Shown in pieces: positions 17,546 to 25,818 of a DNA stretch of 64,000 nucleotides. The notes beneath the pieces were generated by a model. The model saw nothing but the letters and a program-made list of their open reading frames with translations, did no database searches and was not told the DNA's origin. The translations under genes were made by a program, and so were the position numbers. Every line of letters starts with the position of its first letter. The stretch's first letter is position 1. Source of the DNA: JADHUC01 sp964617665 (GTDB lineage Bacteria; Planctomycetota; Planctomycetia; Pirellulales; Pirellulaceae); NCBI GenBank assembly GCA_964617665.1, contig CAZUAH010000009.1, positions 1-64,000 on the forward strand, written 5' to 3'.

Positions 17546-20500
17546 TCACTCGCGAAATGCCTGAAACCCACACAAGACCGGCTTGTTCATAGCAGCCTTC
17601 TTCGACGGAAGCAACCGTATTTCAAGTTCACCGTTGACCTCAATCCCCTGAAATGCCTTGACGACTGCCTTACGGGACCCTCCAGCAGCTGCAACTACGT
17701 CGAAATCTTCAAGCACGGTTTTCCCCATGAGCATCACCGAGAAGACTCGCTGCCCCGCTTCCAGATCTTCCGGTTCGGCAAAGAAAAGCCGAACGGTGTA
17801 TGCGCCAGGCGGCTGCCCATCGCCAATCAAGCGGAAGTTCAACGGCTTGTCGTGGACGTAGCCAGAATTGAACACCCACGGTGTGTCCGTGCCGCCGATC
17901 GTAGTTCCTACTTCGTTCAGGCGATAGCACATTTCTTGGTTGTGTTTGTAGGTCGGCAGCCAGTCGCCCAGCACACCAGTTTCGATTCGTGCGGGATACG
18001 GGATCCAGAGATTTCCATCTGGATCTTGGCGGAAACCCGGTGCACCCAGGTTGATGGAGACGTTCTTGACTGGCAGAGAAAAGACGGCCGCAAGCCCGCC
18101 GGCAAAACCCACACTCCACACCTCGGCCGTTGGCTTTGGGTAGAGCGTCATGGATGTGTGAATGGGCACATCGCAGGTGCATCCCGACCGCCCCTCTGGG
18201 GCAGCGAACACACCGGCGGCCGGCACGGCGCACAGGCCGCAGGCCAAGGCCACGCCGCCGAATGGCGTGAAGCCGCACTGGTCGTGCAGATTCAAGTACC
18301 CTACGCCGCCTTTGGCACCGAACAACGTGGATGCGGACGCCAGGATGTGACTGCAGCCAATGTAGCCGCGATGAAAGTCCAGGGGCTGCTGTTTGCCGCT
18401 CAACGGATTGGGAATCGTCTTCAACTCGCCCGTCGTGAGATGCCAAGCGAACGGCTCAGCGTACACATAGTCTCCTACTATGATTGGTCGCTTCCGATAG
18501 CCTCTACGGCCGCCCCAAAGCAGTTTGCCTGTCGCGCTGTCGAACGCGTACATGGCACGCCGAGCGAATTCGCCGCGAAGGAACTCTTTGTGTGGATGTC
18601 CCAGGCTGCCGGTTCCGTGTACGACCACCACACCGTCTTTGTACATACAGGCAACGCCGCCCCTGCCCTGCACGACCTTGTCGTCCAGCGTGATGTCCGT
18701 GACGTTCAGTGGTCTTTGCCACAGTTCTCGACCGCTGAGCGCATTCAGAACGACCAACTTGCGCAGATCCGGGGCGATGGCCTGACCGCGCTGGTCAACG
18801 GCCTTTCGGTTGGGCACAGACGAATCCTTGACGACGTTTCCTTGAGCCTGCTTGCGTTCCGCGTCCGTCAGGTCACGGTCGACTAGAAAGACTTGCCCGG
18901 CACCAATGGCGATTCCACCGTGGTCGATACCTTGGCCTTGGTACGTCCATACGGTTGCGCCAGTTTCCTTGTCCAACGCAAAGACTGCGTCGCTTGTCTG
19001 TTCCGAAGCTTGACGTGAACGACCGTCGTGCTCAGCACGGCTGCCGTATAGAAGACTCCCGTCCAAGGCAATCCAGGCCCACGTTGCAGATGCCGTACGA
19101 TCGGCCTGAGGCACGCTGTAGATACTCGTTGTGTCGCCGGTTTTGGCGTCCAATCGCCAGCATTCGCCATTATCAAGCACCACAAACAGACTACGATCGT
19201 CTGCCGCCAGATTCGATGTATTGATCGGCAAGTGCTGACGTGACGCGCCCTGGATCTCCCGTTCCCAATACCGCATACCGTTGTATACATCGTAAGCCAT
19301 GACAAGATCGTAGCCGATCGTAAACAGGGTGCTTCCCACCACCAGTGGCATGGGCGGCGTCGCATGGCGTTCAATTCGCTCCTGTGGACCGGGCTCACCA
19401 TACCACAAGACGCCGAACGGGCCTTTGACAAGCGGATCCTCGCTGCAATACGTATTCGCCGCGTTAGCGTAGTTGTGTGTCCAGTCCGCTGCTCGCGGAA
19501 TTCGTCCGCGCGTGATCTTCAGCACCCCTTCCGTACGTTCCATAGTGCCGTTTTGCGCGCGCAACGCCTTCAAACTGGCAGCGATGTCGGATGAATTCCC
19601 CGGATCGCCCAACAGGCACACGCCGCCGCACGGCTTGGTAACCCGGAACAGCTCCAAGACAGATAGCGACGGCTTCCCGTCGGCTAGAGATCCCTGGTCG
19701 ATGACCAAATTGAAGACGTAGGGCGGATAGGGGAGATCGTCCTTCGGCGCGCGACGCACGCAAACACGGCCTCCGTATAGTCCGGCGGCGGCTAGATCCT
19801 GCCGCATTGCCAGCAAGTCTGCCCCCTCGGCCGCCAGCATTTCCACTTGGTAGTCGCTTGTCAGGGCAATTTCAGCCGCGAGGTCGACATTGTCACCCGC
19901 CACTATCAGACAATAACCTCTCTTCGAATCCGCCTCGTCAATCAGGTTCTCTGCCGCCTTCGCGAGTTGCGAGGGCGGATCCGGATCCGCTTGGCGGCGG
20001 TTCGATAAACGAATGTCTTGCACGGGCCCGATGCGGTCGTCGGCCGGTACGAAGCACCGCACCATACCGTCGATAGTGCTGACGTACAATCGTTCATTCG
20101 CCACGGCTAATCCGCGGACTCGGCTACCGATCTCCGCGCTCCACAGCCGGTCGCCGGTTTGCACATCCAACGCGACGACTTGATCCTCTCCGCCCGCGTA
20201 GATGACGTCGCCGGCCAGGATCAAGGCTTCCGTCACTTTCAGCGGCGTCATCCATTCGCACTTCTGTCGAAACCTGGCAAAGACCGCCGCCGAGGCATCT
20301 GGCCATTTCAGCCAATTGTCGCGACCCCATCGCAGCGGACCTTGTTCGAGGGATCGGCTCTGCGGATCGTCCTTGCCACGTTCCTGGACCAGCCGGTCGT
20401 ATCGGTCCAATAGATCCAGATAGCTGGGCACGCGCAGACGCTTGTAGTCTTCTTCAAACTGGCGGCACTCGTTCTTGGCCAAGTCCGCCAGCAAATCCTG

Positions 20501-21550
20501 TTTGATGGCCAGCATATGGTAGTCGGTGGCCACGTACGCGATCGAGTCGTCGAACACTGCCTGCCGAGCGTTGAACCAATTGAAAATGAGTTTCCCTTTT
20601 TGAGTTCGTCCCCACTTATCCTTGAGTTCACCGTCGGGGTCGTACGCCAGCAAGCACGCGCGTCCGTAGACAATGTTTCGACCTCTCCAAATCTGGGCAT
20701 AACTGCCGCCGTTGTAGAAGCGATATTCGTGTGCCTTGGGAACTTCGGGAAAAGGCGTGTTGAAGTCAATCCGGCTACCGTCGCTCTTGCTCCAACGTGC
20801 TGGCGTGGCACGAGAGGTGGTAAATAGCGAATCCTCTGTGGCAAGGATATGGCCTTGCGGCACGTGATCCAGACGGCCGCCATCGTCAATTTGTCGACAC
20901 CAGCGAATCTGGCCGTCGACGGCATCAACGGCATGGAAGTACAGATGCTGGTAGGGAAACAACCCCGCCATGAAATAGACGGTTCCGTCTTCCACGATTC
21001 CGCCGGCGCGAATAGGCCAAACAGAACTTAGTCTTCCTTGTCCCAGAACCAAATCGTCACACGGCGCTGCTTGAACCTGCCACACCAAGCTCCCGTCTCG
21101 CGCATTTAGGCAGCGGAATACTCCGTCGTCGGCCCCAACGTACAACTTGCCTTGCCAATAGGCCGGCGCTATACGCGGCGCCGCATCGGTGAAGAAGGTC
21201 CATTTGACAGTGCCAGTTGCCGCGTCGATGGCGTAGACGCGACTTTCGGAGGACGAGCAGAAGTAGCACAAATCGCCCACCGCGATCACTCGAAACGCGT
21301 CGTCGTAACTGACGTTTGGCTTGTTCTTCCGAGCGCCGTACCCGTTGACTGGCATCGCCCATCCTTTGGCAGGAGGAAATGGCGAGCGGAAGACCCAATC
21401 CAATTCAAGCGGCGGCTGCAACGTTTCCCCAGTGACGCCCGTCCGCCGGTTGTCGTGCATATGCGTCGGCCAGTCCTCGGCGAGAGCCACTAACGCGACG
21501 GCCCACGCCACAGCGAGCGCTCCGAGTAGCACGATTCGCGTATTTCTCAT
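17546..21550 (-). CDS. Large exported PQQ-propeller / methyltransferase-like / malectin-like fusion protein
   Basis: This 1334-aa protein has a signal peptide (IVLLGALAVAWAVALVALA). The first PQQ-type propeller has repeats such as VYAIDAATGTVKWTFFTDA and VVALDVQTGDRLWSAEIG. A central Rossmann-type region at about 545-685 (GYCLIVAGDNVDLAAEIA, LFRVTKPCGGVCLLG) resembles class I SAM methyltransferases. A second propeller (VFALDKETGATVWTYQGQG, LLWGGRRGYRKRP) and a C-terminal malectin-like domain at about 1225-1334 (AYTVRLFFAEPEDLEAGQRV) follow. The role is unknown; cell-surface binding is likely. ATG 21550 is chosen because GGAGGA precedes it by about 10 bases; an in-frame ATG at 21571 would put the signal peptide too far inside. 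Confidence 0.88.
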   Translation of the reverse strand: MRNTRIVLLGALAVAWAVALVALAEDWPTHMHDNRRTGVTGETLQPPLELDWVFRSPFPPAKGWAMPVNGYGARKNKPNVSYDDAFRVIAVGDLCYFCSSSESRVYAIDAATGTVKWTFFTDAAPRIAPAYWQGKLYVGADDGVFRCLNARDGSLVWQVQAAPCDDLVLGQGRLSSVWPIRAGGIVEDGTVYFMAGLFPYQHLYFHAVDAVDGQIRWCRQIDDGGRLDHVPQGHILATEDSLFTTSRATPARWSKSDGSRIDFNTPFPEVPKAHEYRFYNGGSYAQIWRGRNIVYGRACLLAYDPDGELKDKWGRTQKGKLIFNWFNARQAVFDDSIAYVATDYHMLAIKQDLLADLAKNECRQFEEDYKRLRVPSYLDLLDRYDRLVQERGKDDPQSRSLEQGPLRWGRDNWLKWPDASAAVFARFRQKCEWMTPLKVTEALILAGDVIYAGGEDQVVALDVQTGDRLWSAEIGSRVRGLAVANERLYVSTIDGMVRCFVPADDRIGPVQDIRLSNRRQADPDPPSQLAKAAENLIDEADSKRGYCLIVAGDNVDLAAEIALTSDYQVEMLAAEGADLLAMRQDLAAAGLYGGRVCVRRAPKDDLPYPPYVFNLVIDQGSLADGKPSLSVLELFRVTKPCGGVCLLGDPGNSSDIAASLKALRAQNGTMERTEGVLKITRGRIPRAADWTHNYANAANTYCSEDPLVKGPFGVLWYGEPGPQERIERHATPPMPLVVGSTLFTIGYDLVMAYDVYNGMRYWEREIQGASRQHLPINTSNLAADDRSLFVVLDNGECWRLDAKTGDTTSIYSVPQADRTASATWAWIALDGSLLYGSRAEHDGRSRQASEQTSDAVFALDKETGATVWTYQGQGIDHGGIAIGAGQVFLVDRDLTDAERKQAQGNVVKDSSVPNRKAVDQRGQAIAPDLRKLVVLNALSGRELWQRPLNVTDITLDDKVVQGRGGVACMYKDGVVVVHGTGSLGHPHKEFLRGEFARRAMYAFDSATGKLLWGGRRGYRKRPIIVGDYVYAEPFAWHLTTGELKTIPNPLSGKQQPLDFHRGYIGCSHILASASTLFGAKGGVGYLNLHDQCGFTPFGGVALACGLCAVPAAGVFAAPEGRSGCTCDVPIHTSMTLYPKPTAEVWSVGFAGGLAAVFSLPVKNVSINLGAPGFRQDPDGNLWIPYPARIETGVLGDWLPTYKHNQEMCYRLNEVGTTIGGTDTPWVFNSGYVHDKPLNFRLIGDGQPPGAYTVRLFFAEPEDLEAGQRVFSVMLMGKTVLEDFDVVAAAGGSRKAVVKAFQGIEVNGELEIRLLPSKKAAMNKPVLCGFQAFRE

Positions 21551-21771
21551 AGTTAGCGGTTCCTCCGGCAAGCATTTCGCCGTATTGGCGGGTTGGGCCC
21601 ATTGTTGCAGGCGTCAGCGGACTAATCCATAGAACCGTCAGTGTTTCTCTTGCCGGAGTACCTTGCCAATCGCTTTTTGATCTTGTTTTTCCCTGGCATT
21701 TCCGATTCATCGGCCCAGGCAACGTATTCTTTCTTGTGGTGCCAACTTCCGCGCATCGAGAGGTTACATCT

Positions 21772-22377
21772 ATGGACGTCGAACGTCTTTCCGCCACAGC
21801 GGTCACACAAGAGCATTTTTTCAAGGGCACGTTCTCGAATCACGGACAAAGACTACTCGATTCATTGAACGACACAACGACCGATTTCATTACGATGGAG
21901 GATGTCGAGGTCTTCCGTGCATCGCACAACGTGCGAGCGGTGGAATTACCCAAAGCCGCTGTCCGCAAGGAGCACGTCGGCATAGTTTTCTTGAACACCG
22001 AGCGGCACGAAACACCTGAAAGGCAAGTGAATCTTCGCCGAGACAAAGAGAATTTCCCAGCTTTCTTGACTTGTTTCGGCTACGACGTCCAAGGGACCGT
22101 TCATCTTCGGGGCTACGCAGACCCAGTGAACGCGTTGACACATGACTTCGAGTCGTTCTTCCCCGTCACCGACGCGATCGTTACCCATGGTGGGAACGCC
22201 GGTCTTCGAGTGAGAGTCCCGGTGGCAATGATCAACCGGGCCGTCGTTTCGCTGTTCAATCTGGCTGTTGAGACGTTGTCAGAGCAGGAAGTCGTAGATT
22301 CGATTCGCGAAATAATGCCGGCCCAACTCCATGCTGAGCCAAAGTCCGCGCTTCCTCTGGATTGGTCGGGCGTGTAA
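21772..22377 (+). CDS. Hypothetical protein, DUF6812-like
   Basis: This 201-aa protein has no signal peptide. It contains HFFKGTFSNHGQRLLDSLND followed by FITMEDVEVFR, a small beta-barrel-like N-terminal part that recalls DUF6812. The later region has HETPERQVNLRRDKENFP and FFPVTDAIVTHGG, ending in RVPVAMINRAVVSLFNLA. I prefer ATG 21772, which GAGAGG precedes by 9 bases, over a GTG at 21736. A short minus-strand frame (21622-21849) with a CxxCGG motif overlaps its start and is considered separately. The DUF assignment is tentative. Confidence 0.65.
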   Translation: MDVERLSATAVTQEHFFKGTFSNHGQRLLDSLNDTTTDFITMEDVEVFRASHNVRAVELPKAAVRKEHVGIVFLNTERHETPERQVNLRRDKENFPAFLTCFGYDVQGTVHLRGYADPVNALTHDFESFFPVTDAIVTHGGNAGLRVRVPVAMINRAVVSLFNLAVETLSEQEVVDSIREIMPAQLHAEPKSALPLDWSGV

Positions 22378-22619
22378 AAGGCAAGGCACGTGACGACGGA
22401 CGTTGTCTGCGGAGATCCGGCTGTCCTCGGTGCGCCCGATAGAAGCGTTGCTGAAAGCTGGTGCGTGTCGCTGCCTTCCGTTATGGACGCGTTCGTAGAG
22501 GGGCGACTGCCGACAATATCCGCAGAGTCTACGGCCGGGCAACGCTTGTACAACGTCATCCACCGGCTTAACATGGTGGCTAGTCATTGATGCCAGCAAG
22601 CGTCTGGGAATAGACGGTC
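22378..22619. other. Short stretch without a firm gene
   Basis: A GTG-started frame at 22390-22590 (66 aa, with GQRLYNVIHRLNMVASH at its end) is open here but has no family match and no clear ribosome site, so it is not called. The region probably carries the promoter of the membrane-protein pair. Confidence 0.35.
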
Positions 22620-23447
22620 GTGTCGCAACAGAGCCCGCTTGACAACCACGCTGCTGAAGTTCCGCCGGACCTGGATCAGCCGGCGGATATCGAGGCGTCA
22701 ATCGTACCAGAAGGCGAGAGCCCATTTGGACCATCTCCGCAGCCACGGCTGGGCATCATCCACATCATGCTGTGGACTGCCGGCAGTGCAATGATTCTTG
22801 CCATGTATCGAGCGTTGATTGATCTTGCCAATATGCCGGATCAGGCTCGGGTGCAGTGGTACGTGATGCAGATTGGCTACAGCATCGTCTATGGTGCGGC
22901 ACTGGCTGGCGTGATCTTGTTCGGGTACCGGCGTCTTACTAAGGGCGCACCGTTTCCCGTCTTGCCCGGTCATTGGCTGCTGCTGACATGGGGTATCGTA
23001 TTCATCGTCGGTTCCGTCGGTCACGCGGTGCAGTGGGCAGTCCGAGTTTGGTTCGATAGTTACCCGCCCCTCGTATATGGTCTCGCGCAGTGGCTGAGCC
23101 ACACGGTTGCAGCCTCTATCCTGTTGGTGGCTATCATCCGCGTGAAGGATTCTTCGTATTGGCGAATGTACCTCTGGGCAAGCCTAGTGCTGCAGTTAAT
23201 TCAGGCCGATGCCGGTCTGATGCAGGTACCCGCAATGACCATGTCCTTCTACTTACTGCAGCGCTGGATCTACGGGCTGAGTGCAGCGGTGTTGGTGCCA
23301 TGGCTGCTGGTCACAGTGGCCCGCGACTGGCGACGTTCGGTCCGCCGCGATTGGTTGCACTGGACCGGCATCGTCGTCACGCTCTCCGGGCCTGTTTTGT
23401 TTGCCATCTACACGCTGTGGTCTCTTGTGGTGGATTGGACCGAATGA
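22620..23447 (+). CDS. Hypothetical multi-pass membrane protein, copy 1
   Basis: This 275-aa protein has an acidic, Pro-rich cytoplasmic N-terminus of about 40 residues, then RLGIIHIMLWTAGSAMILAM and about six membrane helices. It starts with GTG at 22620. It is 45 bases upstream of a clear paralog (23493-24329). Both share GHIMLWTAGSA(V/M)ILAMYRA, the PGHWLLL segment, and DWLHWTGI near the C-terminus. I recognise no transporter or enzyme motif. A tandem duplication is the simplest reading. Confidence 0.78.
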   Translation: MSQQSPLDNHAAEVPPDLDQPADIEASIVPEGESPFGPSPQPRLGIIHIMLWTAGSAMILAMYRALIDLANMPDQARVQWYVMQIGYSIVYGAALAGVILFGYRRLTKGAPFPVLPGHWLLLTWGIVFIVGSVGHAVQWAVRVWFDSYPPLVYGLAQWLSHTVAASILLVAIIRVKDSSYWRMYLWASLVLQLIQADAGLMQVPAMTMSFYLLQRWIYGLSAAVLVPWLLVTVARDWRRSVRRDWLHWTGIVVTLSGPVLFAIYTLWSLVVDWTE

Positions 23448-23492
23448 ACCGGTGTTGAATCACCCAGCATAACGCCTCGCCGCGGAGCGGCC

Positions 23493-24329
23493 ATGCCATC
23501 TTCGAATAACCCATTCTCAGAACACTTTGAGGATACCTCCCAAGCCAAGGAGGGCCCGAGTAGTGTGCCAACTACGAATGGAGAATCGGGTGAGGAACCG
23601 CCCAATCAGCCAAGGCGCCCGAGGCTTGGGATCGGGCACATCATGCTGTGGACGGCCGGCAGCGCCGTCATCTTGGCCATGTATCGCGCAGGCGCGGACA
23701 TGTCGGGAATGCCTGGGCCAAGTGCCTGGTTCTGGTACGTCACAGTAATGGTCCACAGCATCACCTACGGTGCCGCGGTTAGCGCGGTGGTTTTGTTCGT
23801 CTACTGGCGTCTGACTTCCGGGCCCACTTTTCCAGTTCAGCCCGGCCATTGGCTACTGTTGATTACCGGCGCCCTTGGTATAGCCAATTTCGTTGCGTAT
23901 ACCAGCTTGTCGCTTGTGTCCGATTGGTCGAGCAGCCTGCCTGTAGACCTGATGACCGTCGCGCACCTCGTATTCCCTAGGATTGCTGGCGGGGTGTTGT
24001 GCGTCGTAGTCGCTGTGCGTTTGATTGACGCTAGGTATTGGCGGCTATATTTCTGGTCTAGGGCAATTGTCGAGCTATTGCAGGCGACGACGTACATTCA
24101 CATATTTGGTCTGATCGAATTCCCTGATGTGCTCTCTTTAGTCCACCAAATCGCATTTGCCTTGGGTTCCATTGTCGTCTTCATCTGGTTGATCGTCGCG
24201 ATCCTGCTCGACTGGCGACGTCGGAACCAACGCGACTGGCTACATTGGACTGGAATCGCGGTAGCATTCAGCGAACCTATACTCTATCTGATTCAGTCGG
24301 CATGGTTGTTCATTGGCAGTTTTGTGTAG
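23493..24329 (+). CDS. Hypothetical multi-pass membrane protein, copy 2
   Basis: This 278-aa paralog of the preceding gene has the same plan: a hydrophilic N-terminus (about 45 residues, with a Pro-rich stretch ending PRRPRLGIGH), then about six helices. The conserved blocks IMLWTAGSAVILAMYRA, PGHWLLL and RDWLHWTGIAV are retained; the rest is well diverged, so the duplication is old. The next gene starts 12 bases downstream, which suggests one transcript with the FAD oxidoreductase. Confidence 0.78.
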   Translation: MPSSNNPFSEHFEDTSQAKEGPSSVPTTNGESGEEPPNQPRRPRLGIGHIMLWTAGSAVILAMYRAGADMSGMPGPSAWFWYVTVMVHSITYGAAVSAVVLFVYWRLTSGPTFPVQPGHWLLLITGALGIANFVAYTSLSLVSDWSSSLPVDLMTVAHLVFPRIAGGVLCVVVAVRLIDARYWRLYFWSRAIVELLQATTYIHIFGLIEFPDVLSLVHQIAFALGSIVVFIWLIVAILLDWRRRNQRDWLHWTGIAVAFSEPILYLIQSAWLFIGSFV

Positions 24330-24341
24330 AGGGGCGATATC

Positions 24342-25682
24342 ATGAAGCGTCGGCATTTCATTTCGGTAGCTACGGCGGCCGCCGCAAGCTGTTTAACTCG
24401 GCAGCGAGCTGCGTCGGAAGAAAACAGCGCTGACACTAACGAGGTAGCCTACAGCCGGAAAGTCCCCATCCGCTACGAAGCCGACGTAGCGGTCATCGGC
24501 GGTGGCATCGCGGGGGTCTCGGCCGCATGTGCCGCTACACGCTCTGGCGCGAAAGTGGTCTTGGTGGAACGGTTCGCGGTCACCGGGGGCGATATGACAT
24601 CAGGTGGAGTGGCCAACTTCTGTGGGCAACTGCAGGGCCAGGGAGAAGTGTTCGATCAGATACTCGCCGATCTGCGGACGTTCAACGCGATCGAGAAAGA
24701 TCGCCCCGTGTTCCATTACGAGATCCTGGCCATCGTCCTTCAAGAGATGCTCTTGCGACGCGGCGTGAAGCTGCTGCTGCACACGCGTTTCGTCGACGTA
24801 CGTGAACAGGATGGCCGCATCAGCGAATGCATTATTTGCGGCAAGTCCGGGGTAGAGGCGTTGCGGGCGAAGCAATTCATCGATTGCACGGGCGAAGGCG
24901 ACGTGGCTCGGTCGGCAGGCTTCGCGACGATGAAAGGGCGGCCGGAGGATGGGCTGCAGCTACCGATGTCGCTGATGTACTTCGTTCGCCACGTTGATCC
25001 CAAGGACGCCATTCCTCAACTGCCCGAAGGTTGGTTCCAGCCGATTCGCGAACGGGCCGACCTACCCATGACCAGCGTCTGGCCGGACGGTCCGCGGAGC
25101 AACGCGATAAAGATCAAGATTCCCATGTTTGATTCGACGGATACTGACAGTCTCACGGCCGCCGAAATTCGAGCTCGCCAACGCATGATGGAAGTACTGG
25201 ACTACCATCAACGGGTCGAGAAAAAGCCATGGCGGTTGGATCACTGTGCGCCCATCATCGGCATTCGCGAAGGATGCCGTATCCAGGGCGATTACGTGTT
25301 GACCGTAGACGACCTGCGGGCCGGGCGCAATTTCGACGACGCTGTGGCTCGCGGCACATTCTATCTGGACGGTCACAAGCCGGACGACGACAAACGTACG
25401 TACATTCTGAAGAAAAGCGAAATGCAGGTGCCGCCGTACCAGATTCCGTTCAGGAGCTTGCTGGCCAAAGACGGTCGTAATTTGATGATGGCTGGCCGCT
25501 GTTTCTCGGCAGATCAATTGGCTCTCTCTTCGGCGCGAGTCAGCACGACCTGTTCGATGATGGGCCAAGCCACCGGCATCGCAGCCGCCATGAGCGTGCA
25601 GGACAACTGCGATCCGCGAGATCTAGATTACGCCGAAGTCCGTCGCATTGTCGAGCAACGGGGCGCGCAGTTAAAGACGTAG
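24342..25682 (+). CDS. FAD-dependent oxidoreductase, Tat-exported
   Basis: This 446-aa protein begins MKRRHFISVATAAAASCL, a twin-arginine-type signal. A classic dinucleotide-binding motif follows: VAVIGGGIAGVSAA (GxGxxG at 53-58), with the FAD-pyrophosphate region VVLVERFAVTGGDMTSGG. The C-terminal LMMAGRCFSADQLALSSARV, then MGQATGIAAAMS, fits the FAD-dependent oxidoreductase family that includes many planctomycete annotations. Substrate is unknown. GAGGGG precedes the ATG. The Tat signal implies folding with FAD before export. Confidence 0.88.
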   Translation: MKRRHFISVATAAAASCLTRQRAASEENSADTNEVAYSRKVPIRYEADVAVIGGGIAGVSAACAATRSGAKVVLVERFAVTGGDMTSGGVANFCGQLQGQGEVFDQILADLRTFNAIEKDRPVFHYEILAIVLQEMLLRRGVKLLLHTRFVDVREQDGRISECIICGKSGVEALRAKQFIDCTGEGDVARSAGFATMKGRPEDGLQLPMSLMYFVRHVDPKDAIPQLPEGWFQPIRERADLPMTSVWPDGPRSNAIKIKIPMFDSTDTDSLTAAEIRARQRMMEVLDYHQRVEKKPWRLDHCAPIIGIREGCRIQGDYVLTVDDLRAGRNFDDAVARGTFYLDGHKPDDDKRTYILKKSEMQVPPYQIPFRSLLAKDGRNLMMAGRCFSADQLALSSARVSTTCSMMGQATGIAAAMSVQDNCDPRDLDYAEVRRIVEQRGAQLKT

Positions 25683-25818
25683 AGGCTTCCGTCGGCGCAC
25701 ATCGCTTCCGCTCCCTGCAAGTCCTTGTTAGGATGGGAAGACACTAGTTAGTTGCCAACCCTACCTTAGAACCACCCTGCCACGGGACTGCCTGCCACCA
25801 CCTCGAGGAGATTCGATA

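Noticed and set aside
17852..18886. 344-codon plus-strand frame opposite the PQQ fusion gene
   Set aside because: No start signal or family motif, and the minus strand encodes continuous propeller repeats here.
21622..21849. 75-codon minus-strand frame with LLCDRCGGKTFDVHRC
   Set aside because: A zinc-finger-like protein is possible, but it overlaps the supported gene at 21772 head-on and has no clear ribosome site. Kept open, not called.
22390..22590. 66-codon GTG-started frame between 22377 and 22620
   Set aside because: No Shine-Dalgarno, no family similarity and no start preference.
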